Positions 1 through 6,134 of a stretch of 13,579 nucleotides of DNA are shown here, one piece after another. Origin of the DNA: an uncultured Collinsella sp. (GTDB lineage: Bacteria > Actinomycetota > Coriobacteriia > Coriobacteriales > Coriobacteriaceae); assembly GCA_902464565.1 (NCBI GenBank), contig CABQJV010000042.1:1-13579 (forward strand), in the 5' to 3' direction. The notes below the pieces were generated by a model. That model was not told the origin of the DNA. It made no database searches and saw only the letters and a program-made list of their open reading frames with translations. Made by a program: the position numbers and the translations under genes. Every line of letters starts with the position of its first letter. The stretch's first letter is position 1.

Positions 1-21
1 CGCCGGACCATGTGGCCGGCG
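1..21 (-). terminator. Possible terminator stem at the window edge
   Basis: CGCCGG at 1-6 pairs with CCGGCG at 16-21, about 30 bases beyond the stop of the peptidase gene on the minus strand. A second self-complementary GGGCGCCC lies at 22-29. Any U-tract would fall outside the window, so terminator function cannot be confirmed. Confidence 0.3.
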
Positions 22-52
22 GGGCGCCCTTTTGTGTTGTGCTGTCCGTGAA

Positions 53-862
53 CTAACGGGCCTGCTTAACCTTGGCCGCTGCCTCGACAAACGACTTCCA
101 CAGGTTAAAGTCGGTCTCGAGCGTCTTCCACGTGTACTCAGGGTGCCATTGCACGCCTAGACAGAAAGGCTGACCTTCGACCTCGATGCACTCAGGAACG
201 CCGTCGGTTGCCTTGGCGACCAAGCGCGTGCTTTTACCCAGACGATCGACGCAGCAGTGATGCGCCGAGTTGGTCTGGATCAGCCTGTGCCCGCCAACCG
301 CGCGTTCCAGCAGCGAGCCCGGCATGACCTCGACAGGGTGCACGGGGTCGTTGAGCACGTGGGTGTGGCGCCACTGCGTGCGACCCTCGCGCGCGCCCAG
401 GCTCGGCACGTCCATGCACAGGGTGCCGCCGGTGGCGACGTTGAGCAGCTGCGTGCCGCGGCAGGTGGTAAAGAGCGGCTTTTTGGCGCGGAGTACCTCG
501 TCGACCAGCTTAAACTCAAAACTATCGCGGATCTCGCAACAGAGGGTGGGGTCGTAGGGTCGATCATCGCCCCAACGTTTGGGATTGACATCGGGGCCGC
601 CGGGAATAGCGATACCGTCGGCGATATCGACGTAATGACGGATGACCTCAATGTCCTCGGTGATGGACATCTGCAGCGGCAGGCCGCCGGCGGCAAGAAT
701 GGCATCGACAAAGACACTTGCGATTTCCTCGTTGGGGGAGAGCGTCTCGCTCAAAAACGGCTTTGCCTCTTCCCAACGCGGCGCGACGAGGATGAGCGGA
801 CGGTCGGCGGGGGCGACGTCGACATGCGGGGTGTAGGACGATGAGGTGCGGGTTCCGATCAT
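53..862 (-). CDS. Peptidase C26 family gamma-glutamyl hydrolase (class-I glutamine amidotransferase-like, PuuD-like)
   Basis: A 269-residue cytoplasmic enzyme of the peptidase C26 family, whose members cleave gamma-glutamyl amide bonds, for example in gamma-glutamyl-GABA or folate polyglutamate. Visible landmarks are the GIAIPGGPDVNP strand-loop (residues 83-94), the nucleophile elbow TCRGTQLLN with Cys134, and the QWHPEY motif with His240 and Glu242. Together these form the expected Cys-His-Glu triad, and the length is normal for the family. No signal peptide is seen. It is the last gene of the minus-strand importer cluster, 87 bp after the ATPase stop, and is probably co-transcribed. This suggests it trims an imported gamma-glutamyl compound to glutamate. 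Substrate cannot be read from sequence. The ribosome binding site before ATG 862 is weak, so the start is less certain than the identity. Confidence 0.88.
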   Translation of the reverse strand: MIGTRTSSSYTPHVDVAPADRPLILVAPRWEEAKPFLSETLSPNEEIASVFVDAILAAGGLPLQMSITEDIEVIRHYVDIADGIAIPGGPDVNPKRWGDDRPYDPTLCCEIRDSFEFKLVDEVLRAKKPLFTTCRGTQLLNVATGGTLCMDVPSLGAREGRTQWRHTHVLNDPVHPVEVMPGSLLERAVGGHRLIQTNSAHHCCVDRLGKSTRLVAKATDGVPECIEVEGQPFCLGVQWHPEYTWKTLETDFNLWKSFVEAAAKVKQAR

Positions 863-904
863 GGTTGCGGCTTTCGAATCCGGGTGGACATGGCACAGGG
901 GTGG

Positions 905-938
905 CGCGGGACAAACGTTACTGATGAATTTGCCCGCG
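905..938 (-). other. Intergenic hairpin between ATPase and peptidase genes
   Basis: CGCGGG (905-910) plus CAAA (912-915) pairs with TTTG (929-932) plus CCCGCG (933-938). This gives a 10-bp stem with one bulged base and a 13-base loop. On the minus strand no U-tract follows, so it is more likely an RNA stability or processing element, or chance, than an intrinsic terminator. Confidence 0.35.
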
Positions 939-949
939 TGGCAATTGGG

Positions 950-1714
950 TTAGTGGCCCTTAATGGAGTTGAGGAAGTCCTGGGCGCGCTTGGTCTGGGG
1001 GTGGTCGAAGAACTCGTCGGGCGTGCCGGTTTCCACGATCTGGCCGTCGGCCATAAACACGACGCGGTCGGCCACGCGGCGGGCGAAGTTCATCTCGTGC
1101 GTGATGACGATCATCGTCATGCCCTGCTGTGCCAGACGGACCATGACCTCGAGCACCTCGTTGATCATCTCGGGGTCAAGAGCGCTCGTGGGCTCGTCGA
1201 AGAGCATGGCCTTGGGCTGCATGGCAAGCGAGCGGGCGATGGCTACGCGCTGCTGCTGGCCGCCTGAGAGCTGCGCGGGCACCTTATCGGCCTGCTCGGC
1301 CACGCCTACGCGGCTCAGCAGATCCATGGCGCGCTCGCGGGCCTCGTCCTTGGAGACGCCCAGCACATCGACCGGTCCCAGCATGACGTTCTGTAACACG
1401 GTCATATGTGCGAACAGGTTGAACTGCTGAAACACCATGCCCAGTTCGGCGCGCATGCGGGCAAGATCCTTGCCTTCCTGCGGCAGGGGCTTGCCCTCGA
1501 TGAGGATCTCGCCCGAGTCGATGGTTTCCAGGCGGTTGATGGTGCGGCACATGGTCGACTTGCCCGAGCCCGAGGGCCCGATCACAACGACGACCTCGCC
1601 GCGGTCGACCGAGAGATTGATGTCGTTGAGGACGTGTAGATCGCCATAGTGCTTATCGACGTGTCTGAGCTCGATCAGCGGCTGATTGCCGGTGGAAGAG
1701 GTGCTCTGTGCCAT
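950..1714 (-). CDS. Polar amino acid ABC transporter ATP-binding protein (GlnQ/GluA type)
   Basis: A 254-residue ATPase that powers the adjacent importer from the cytoplasmic face. All nucleotide-binding motifs are intact: Walker A GPSGSGKST at 46-54, Q-loop glutamine in VFQQFNL near 96-97, ABC signature LSGGQQQ at 149-155, Walker B AMLFDEP at 169-175 with catalytic Glu174, D-loop SALD, and H-loop His206 in VITHEM. The NLFAHMTVLQNV segment after the Q-loop is typical of the polar amino acid subfamily (GlnQ, HisP, ArtP, GluA). The start is supported by AAGGAG ten bases upstream. It follows the second permease by 36 bp and is clearly in the same operon. Which amino acid is moved is set by the binding protein, not by this subunit. 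Confidence 0.95.
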   Translation of the reverse strand: MAQSTSSTGNQPLIELRHVDKHYGDLHVLNDINLSVDRGEVVVVIGPSGSGKSTMCRTINRLETIDSGEILIEGKPLPQEGKDLARMRAELGMVFQQFNLFAHMTVLQNVMLGPVDVLGVSKDEARERAMDLLSRVGVAEQADKVPAQLSGGQQQRVAIARSLAMQPKAMLFDEPTSALDPEMINEVLEVMVRLAQQGMTMIVITHEMNFARRVADRVVFMADGQIVETGTPDEFFDHPQTKRAQDFLNSIKGH

Positions 1715-1750
1715 GGTGCTCGGCTCCTTATGACTCGAAATGGTAAAGCG

Positions 1751-2584
1751 TTAGCGGATGATGGTCGCGCCGGTCTTGTGCGAAACGTAGACAGCGGCCT
1801 TGTTGATCGCGACGTTGATGAGAATGTAGATGACCGCGATAACCAGGTAGACCGACACGAGGGCGTCGTAGTTGGTAATGAGCACGCGGGCGTTTTGCAT
1901 GAGGTCGGGGTAGCTCACCACATAGGCGACGGTGGTGTCTTTGACTACGACCACAAGCTGCGAAATCAACGACGGAATGATAAACCGAATGGCCTGCGGC
2001 AACACGATTTTAAAGGTGATTTTAGCTTTGGAGAGACCGAGCGCCTGGGCCGCCTCGACCTGGCCGCGCGGCACGGCGTTGACGCCGGCACGGAAGATCT
2101 CGGCAAGTACGCCGGCTGCAGCGAGCGCGACGGGAAGCGTGAGCATCCAAAACGACGGCAGTGCGATCTTGTACTGGGGCAGCACCAAAAAGAAGAAGTA
2201 GATGAACAGAAGGCTCGGCACGCCACGGAAGAAATCGGTGAGCACGCGGCAGACCAGCTGCAGCGGCTTAATGTCGCTGGTGCGGCCGAGCATGAGGGCT
2301 AAGCCCAACACCAGCGCGATGGCGCCAGCGGTGAGTGCGACCTTTACCGTGCCCTCAAAACCGGCAAGCAAGAACTTCCAGGTGGTGAGGTGCGTAAAGA
2401 AATACCAATAGTGGACCGAAAGCTGACCGGTCACATAAAAGCGCTGCAGTACGACGGCGACGAGCGCGACCACGGCAACGAGCGAAATAGCGGTGCCGAT
2501 GCGGATCTTGGCGCGCATCTTGGGGCCGGGGGCCTCGTAGAGCGCGTCACGCATGGTAAGCGCAGGGGAGGAATGCTTGCTCAT
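1751..2584 (-). CDS. Amino acid ABC transporter permease (GluD-like, longer subunit)
   Basis: A 277-residue inner-membrane permease of the HisM/GlnP family. A charged N-terminal stretch precedes a first membrane segment near residues 30-48. The transport core starts near 75 (GFEGTVKVALTAGAIALVLG). The cytoplasmic EAA loop that docks on the ATPase spans about 162-198 (EIFRAG...QVEAAQALGLSKAK...VLPQA). The end has DTTVAYVVSYPDLM and a last segment near 242-262. The start codon overlaps the upstream permease stop by four bases (ATGA, 2581-2584), indicating translational coupling. The pair of about 219 and 277 residues resembles the GluC/GluD permeases of the Corynebacterium glutamate importer, a comparison made from memory of lengths and order. 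The extra N-terminal segment relative to its partner is normal for the GluD type. Confidence 0.93.
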   Translation of the reverse strand: MSKHSSPALTMRDALYEAPGPKMRAKIRIGTAISLVAVVALVAVVLQRFYVTGQLSVHYWYFFTHLTTWKFLLAGFEGTVKVALTAGAIALVLGLALMLGRTSDIKPLQLVCRVLTDFFRGVPSLLFIYFFFLVLPQYKIALPSFWMLTLPVALAAAGVLAEIFRAGVNAVPRGQVEAAQALGLSKAKITFKIVLPQAIRFIIPSLISQLVVVVKDTTVAYVVSYPDLMQNARVLITNYDALVSVYLVIAVIYILINVAINKAAVYVSHKTGATIIR

Positions 2585-3240
2585 CGGAGGATCCTCACCT
2601 TCTTATCGATGTAGTTGCCAATGTGGCTCACCACAAAGGCCGTGCCCAGGTAGCCGAGCGCCGAGATAAAGAACGCGGCGACGCCTCCGAGCGAGCGCGT
2701 GTTGATGTAGCTCACCACGCCGGTGAGCTCCTGCGGTTTAAGCGGCACCTGGCTGCCGAGCGCGGTGGTGAGCATGACGGCGATAAAGAGGTTGGTCATG
2801 GGCAGCACGCTCGAGCGCAGTGCCTGCGGAATCACGATCTTGGCGAGGATACGGTTGAAGCTCATGCCGAGCGAACGTGCGGCTTCGACCTGACCGACGC
2901 CGACGGTGTTGATGCCGCTCATAAAGTTCTCGGAGCCAAAGGCCGAGCCCAAAAGGACCGTGGCGACGATAACGCAGGTGCGGTAGGGCAGGACGACCTT
3001 GAGCGGCGGCAGCGCATAGACGACGATGATGAGTAGCGCGATGCCGGGGATGTTGCGGAAGACCTGAACATACAGGTCGCCAAAGACGCGCAGCGGTTTG
3101 AGCGGCGACACGCGCATCACGGTGACGGCGACGGCCAGCACCATGGCGATGGCAAACGACTCAAGCGTCATGCCCCAGGTTGCTAGCAGTGCGTCGATAT
3201 AGTTCTGGCCATAGAGCGACCAGAGCTCGGAGAGACTCAT
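2581..3240 (-). CDS. Amino acid ABC transporter permease (GluC-like, shorter subunit)
   Basis: A 219-residue permease of the HisM/GlnP family and partner of the overlapping permease gene; the two should form the heterodimeric membrane channel. It opens with the short N-terminal helix typical of this group (LYGQNYIDALLATWGMTLE) and has membrane segments near 24-44, 62-80, 86-106, 148-165 and 186-206. The EAA loop at about 104-140 reads ENFMSGINTVGVGQVEAARSLGMS...VIPQA. The conserved FRNIPGI motif (61-67) corresponds to the family F-R-G/N-x-P signature. GGGAGG six bases before ATG 3240 supports the start. It is separated from the binding-protein gene by 138 bp containing an attenuator-like hairpin. 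Confidence 0.93.
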   Translation of the reverse strand: MSLSELWSLYGQNYIDALLATWGMTLESFAIAMVLAVAVTVMRVSPLKPLRVFGDLYVQVFRNIPGIALLIIVVYALPPLKVVLPYRTCVIVATVLLGSAFGSENFMSGINTVGVGQVEAARSLGMSFNRILAKIVIPQALRSSVLPMTNLFIAVMLTTALGSQVPLKPQELTGVVSYINTRSLGGVAAFFISALGYLGTAFVVSHIGNYIDKKVRILR

Positions 3241-3264
3241 GCGGACCTCCCGCCGATAAGGAAA

Positions 3265-3290
3265 GGGGCTCCCGTGTGTACGGAAGCCCC
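3265..3290 (-). terminator. Attenuator/intrinsic terminator between binding-protein and permease genes
   Basis: An 11-bp stem with a four-base loop: GGGGCT (3265-3270) pairs with AGCCCC (3285-3290), and the stem continues through 3275/3280. The only imperfection (3271/3284) is A-C read from the plus strand but a G-U pair in minus-strand RNA. The minus-strand continuation is TTTCCTT, a modest U-tract. A leaky terminator here would leave the binding protein in excess over the membrane subunits, as is common in binding-protein operons. Just upstream, ACCGCAA (3315-3321) and TTGCGGT (3354-3360) form a further inverted repeat. Confidence 0.7.
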
Positions 3291-3378
3291 GACAACTCAG
3301 TGAGGAAACAGTTTACCGCAATAAAGCGCATCATGCGTTTCCGTATGGTTTCGTTGCGGTCGTTACCAGGCTCGCTGC

Positions 3379-4374
3379 CTAGGCGCCGATCTCGGGCAGC
3401 TCGGGAACATTGGTGTCGCCCGTACGGTCACCGATGCAGATCTGCCACAGCTCGGTCCAGGTGCCGTCGTCCTCGATCTTCTTAAGGAAGTCGTTGACAA
3501 AGGCGACGCCGTCGGAATCGAGCGGCAGACCGATGCCATAGGGCTCCTTGCTGCCGAAGGGCTTGCCGGCGATCTTGTACTTACCGGGTTCGCGGACCAG
3601 GGCGCTCTGCTGCATGTTGTTATCGATGACGTAGGCGTCAACACGACCCTGCTGGAGTGCCTGGCGGGCCTCCTCGTCGGTCTTGAACTCCTGCTGGCTG
3701 GCCTTGGGGGCGAACTCCTCCAGGATGGCGGGGCCGTTGGAGCCGGACTGGACGGCAACGTTCTTGTCGGCCAGGTCGTCGACGCTCTTGATGTCGTCGT
3801 TATCGGCGAGCACCAGGATGGCCTGCTGGGTGTAGTAGTAGGGGCCGGCAAAGGAGACGAGCTTCTTGCGCTCGTCAGTGATGGTATAGGTGGCAAAGAC
3901 AGCGTCGACCTGGCCGTTCTGCAGGACGGACTCGCGCGTGTCCGAGGTCACCTGGGTGATCTCGATCTTGTTCTCGCCCAGAATGTAGTTGGACAGGAGC
4001 TGTGCGATACCGGCGTCGAAGCCGCGGGTCTTGCCGTCCTTCTCGTTGAGGAGGGAGAAAAGCGTAGAGGTCTGAACGCCACCGATCTTAAAGACGCCGG
4101 CGTCCTTGACGGCCGTGGCCCAGGTGCTTGCGGCGATGGCGTCGTCATCGGCCTTGGGGCCGTTGTCGACGAGCTTGTCGAATGCCTTAGCGTCGAGCGT
4201 GGTGGAAGCCTCGGTATCCTCGGAGCTCTTGGAAGAACCGGCGGCGGAACCCTTGTCGGCCTCGGCGCTGGTGTCGGAGCAGCCGGCAAGACCAAGGCCG
4301 GCGACGGTTGCGAAGGTGGCGGCAACGAAGCCGCGGCGGTCGAGAACGACCTGCTGGGAGAGGTTTTTGCTCAT
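3379..4374 (-). CDS. Amino acid ABC transporter substrate-binding lipoprotein (GluB-like)
   Basis: A 331-residue extracellular solute-binding protein, family 3. The N-terminus combines a twin-arginine motif (DRRGF at 12-16), a hydrophobic stretch and a lipobox LAGC with Cys32. It is therefore probably exported folded by Tat and then lipid-anchored, and a Ser/Glu/Asp-rich linker follows to about residue 55. The mature lobe contains GFDAGIAQLLSNYILGENKIEITQV, DAVFATYTITDERKKLVSFAGPYYY and VQSGSNG. These are family-3 ligand-pocket landmarks: the acidic GFDAGI loop, the Arg after ITDE, and the SGSNG loop. The pattern fits glutamate, glutamine or aspartate-like ligands, but the exact ligand is not readable. 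AAAGGTG precedes ATG 4374. It is the first gene of the operon, with a promoter at 4418-4447 and an attenuator after it. Confidence 0.92.
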   Translation of the reverse strand: MSKNLSQQVVLDRRGFVAATFATVAGLGLAGCSDTSAEADKGSAAGSSKSSEDTEASTTLDAKAFDKLVDNGPKADDDAIAASTWATAVKDAGVFKIGGVQTSTLFSLLNEKDGKTRGFDAGIAQLLSNYILGENKIEITQVTSDTRESVLQNGQVDAVFATYTITDERKKLVSFAGPYYYTQQAILVLADNDDIKSVDDLADKNVAVQSGSNGPAILEEFAPKASQQEFKTDEEARQALQQGRVDAYVIDNNMQQSALVREPGKYKIAGKPFGSKEPYGIGLPLDSDGVAFVNDFLKKIEDDGTWTELWQICIGDRTGDTNVPELPEIGA

Positions 4375-4417
4375 GGTAGAACACCTTTCTCAATAAAATC
4401 CCTAGCGGTTGAGTAGA

Positions 4418-4447
4418 GTTATACCCTATCCCGCTCAAATGGGTCAA
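4418..4447 (-). promoter_or_regulatory. Sigma70-type promoter of the importer operon
   Basis: On the minus strand TTGACC (4442-4447) and TATAAC (4418-4423) are separated by 18 bases, close to consensus. The transcript would start near 4411, giving a leader of about 37 bases before ATG 4374. Upstream, AATAACTC (4453-4460) and GGGTTATT (4480-4487) form an imperfect inverted repeat that could be an activator or repressor site. Confidence 0.65.
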
Positions 4448-4489
4448 CATGAAATAACTCAGAAACATACTTACCTTATGGGTTATTCT

Positions 4490-4524
4490 ACCTACCAAAA
4501 AGGGACAGGTTTATTTTGGCAGGT
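4490..4524. repeat. Inverted repeat (11-bp arms) between divergent genes
   Basis: ACCTACCAAAA (4490-4500) and TTTTGGCAGGT (4514-4524) pair at 10 of 11 positions around a 13-base loop. The odd pair is A-C on the plus strand and G-U on the minus strand. TTTTAT follows on the plus strand, but no gene ends here. It may be a dispersed palindromic element; only genome-wide copy counting would tell. Confidence 0.5.
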
Positions 4525-4598
4525 TTTATCTGGGCAAACGTCGGTTATTGCAGCTGAGATAGCGTTTTGCAGACGACATGATCGCTCGCGGCGGTCGC

Positions 4599-4636
4599 TA
4601 TAATGGCGGCAACGCGACACATATATAAGTAAGGAG
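4599..4636 (+). promoter_or_regulatory. Promoter -10 and ribosome binding site of the alcohol dehydrogenase gene
   Basis: A perfect TATAAT lies at 4599-4604, 39 bases before the start codon. AAGGAG at 4631-4636 is seven bases from ATG 4644 and fixes that start. No good -35 is seen at the right distance (18 bases upstream is GACATG), so the promoter may need an activator. Confidence 0.5.
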
Positions 4637-4643
4637 ATCGCGT

Positions 4644-5846
4644 ATGAACAGTTATTCGTTTTTCGCTCCGACCAAGGTGCTGTTTGGCGCGGGCAAGTTG
4701 GGCGAGCTGGGTGCGCAGAAGCTTCCCGGCACCAAAGCGCTCATCGTTACCACCGGCGGCAACTCGGTCAAGCGCTTTGGATATCTGGGACGCTTGGAGG
4801 CCGAGCTCGATCGCGCCGGCGTGGCGCATGAGCTGTTCGATCGCATTGAGCCCAATCCGCTGCGCGAGACCGTCAACGCAGGTGGCTGGATGGCGCGTAC
4901 CCATGGCTGTGATTTTGTGCTGGCGCTTGGCGGCGGTTCGGTCATGGATGGCAGCAAGGGGATCTGCGCGGTGGCGGCCAACCCACATGCCGATGCCGAG
5001 GGCAACGAATGCCCCGGTGACATTTGGGACTTTGTGAACGGTGGCACTGCGCTCGGCCTGCCGATCCCCAACGATCCGCTGCCGCTTGTTTGCGTGACCA
5101 CCACGGCGGGTACCGGCTCCGAGGTCGATGCGGGCGGTGTCCTGTCCTGCGAGGACAATGACGAGAAGCTTCGACTGGGCGATCCGCGCCTGTTTCCGGT
5201 GCTTTCGATCGTTGATCCCGAGCTCATGGTGAGCGTTCCGGCACGTCTGACCGCCTATCAGGGATTCGACGCCCTGTTCCATTGCGTTGAGTGCTACATC
5301 TCAAATACCAACACGCCCATGGGTGACATGGTTTGCCGCGAAGGCATCCGCCGTGCCGCCGCGGCACTGCCTACGTGCGTCAATAATGGCGATGACCTGG
5401 AGGCGCGCTCGAGCCTTGCGTTTGCCAACACGCTCGGCGGTTACGCCATGGATGCCTCGGGCACCACGGGCTCGCATGGTCTTGAACATGGCATGAGCGC
5501 GCATCATCACGACCTGCCGCACGGCGCCGGCCTCATTATGATCGCCCGTGCCTATCACACGTGGATGATCGATCAAGGTGCCGCACTCGAGCGCTATATC
5601 GACATGGCGCGCCTGATGGGCAATGCCGCTGCGGATGATCCGCATGATTTTGTGATTGAGCTCACGCGCCTGATGGAGGCTTGCCATGTGGCCGACCTTG
5701 CCATGAGCGAGTGGGGGATTACGGACAAAGAGCTGCCGGCCATTGCGCATAACGCCCTGACGACCAACGGTGTCCTGTTCAGCCACGACCCCGTGAAGCT
5801 GACCGACCCCGACGTCGTCGAAATTCTCAAGAACAGCTACCGCTAG
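4644..5846 (+). CDS. Iron-containing alcohol dehydrogenase (YqhD/butanol dehydrogenase type)
   Basis: A 400-residue cytosolic group-III dehydrogenase that interconverts aldehydes and primary alcohols with NAD(P)H, probably a fermentative or detoxifying electron sink. The N-terminal Rossmann-like half holds the nucleotide motif GGGSVMDGSK (96-105) and the TTTAGTGSEVD loop (152-162). The C-terminal helical half carries the expected metal ligands: Asp209 and His213 (GFDALFH), His278 (SHGLEH) and His293 (LPHGAG). DALFHCVECY replaces the more usual DALTHALEAY, and the spacing between the last two histidines is one residue longer than I recall for FucO. All four ligands are nevertheless present. 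It is a single gene, divergent from the importer and convergent with the DXS-family gene. Confidence 0.92.
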   Translation: MNSYSFFAPTKVLFGAGKLGELGAQKLPGTKALIVTTGGNSVKRFGYLGRLEAELDRAGVAHELFDRIEPNPLRETVNAGGWMARTHGCDFVLALGGGSVMDGSKGICAVAANPHADAEGNECPGDIWDFVNGGTALGLPIPNDPLPLVCVTTTAGTGSEVDAGGVLSCEDNDEKLRLGDPRLFPVLSIVDPELMVSVPARLTAYQGFDALFHCVECYISNTNTPMGDMVCREGIRRAAAALPTCVNNGDDLEARSSLAFANTLGGYAMDASGTTGSHGLEHGMSAHHHDLPHGAGLIMIARAYHTWMIDQGAALERYIDMARLMGNAAADDPHDFVIELTRLMEACHVADLAMSEWGITDKELPAIAHNALTTNGVLFSHDPVKLTDPDVVEILKNSYR

Positions 5847-5862
5847 TTGCCTTGTTGCTTTG

Positions 5863-6078
5863 TCTCGATCTGTAACATCTGCAGCCGTATTTGCCGAGTA
5901 ACTGTTACAGATCGAGATTTTCTCTTCAGGGGAATTCGAATGTCTCAATCTGTAACATCTGGACGGCCAGAAGGTCTCTATCTGTTACAGGTTGAGACAA
6001 TGGCCAGGGACTAAGACGTCTTGTCTAGATCTGTAACAGGTAGACGAGGAAATGGGTTCTAGATGTTACAGATTGAGA
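5863..6078. repeat. Array of six alternating 15-bp motifs, 40-bp period (BIME-like)
   Basis: The motif TCTCRATCTGTAACA occurs forward at 5863-5877, 5943-5957 and 6024-6038. It occurs reversed at 5903-5917, 5983-5997 and 6064-6078. Successive starts are 40, 40, 40, 41 and 40 bases apart. Copies 1 and 2 are identical as inverted repeats (15/15). Copies 3 and 4 extend to 17-bp arms with one mismatch (5941-5957 with 5983-5999). Copies 5 and 6 differ at two positions. The variable fifth base is G in both members of pair 1 and A in both members of pair 2, so pairs match internally, which supports three hairpins. It sits between convergent 3' ends, the usual place for REP/BIME-type elements. No coding frame is evident. 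Confidence 0.85.
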
Positions 6079-6098
6079 TAATCGCGCCGCGAAAACAA

Positions 6099-6133
6099 AA
6101 ACCTCCGCAGGGGTGCTTCCCTTGCGGAGGTTT
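6099..6133. terminator. Bidirectional intrinsic terminator between convergent genes
   Basis: AAACCTCCGCA (6099-6109) pairs perfectly with TGCGGAGGTTT (6123-6133), and inner G-rich/C-rich bases extend the stem to a five-base loop. Minus-strand readout is followed by TTTTGTTTTC and plus-strand readout by CTTATTC. It therefore strongly terminates the DXS-family gene, whose stop codon abuts it at 6135, and may also serve the dehydrogenase transcript. Confidence 0.88.
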
Positions 6134-6134
6134 C

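Noticed and set aside
5863..6078. CRISPR array
   Set aside because: The repeats are short, alternate in orientation and differ between copies. CRISPR repeats are direct, and there are no cas genes here.
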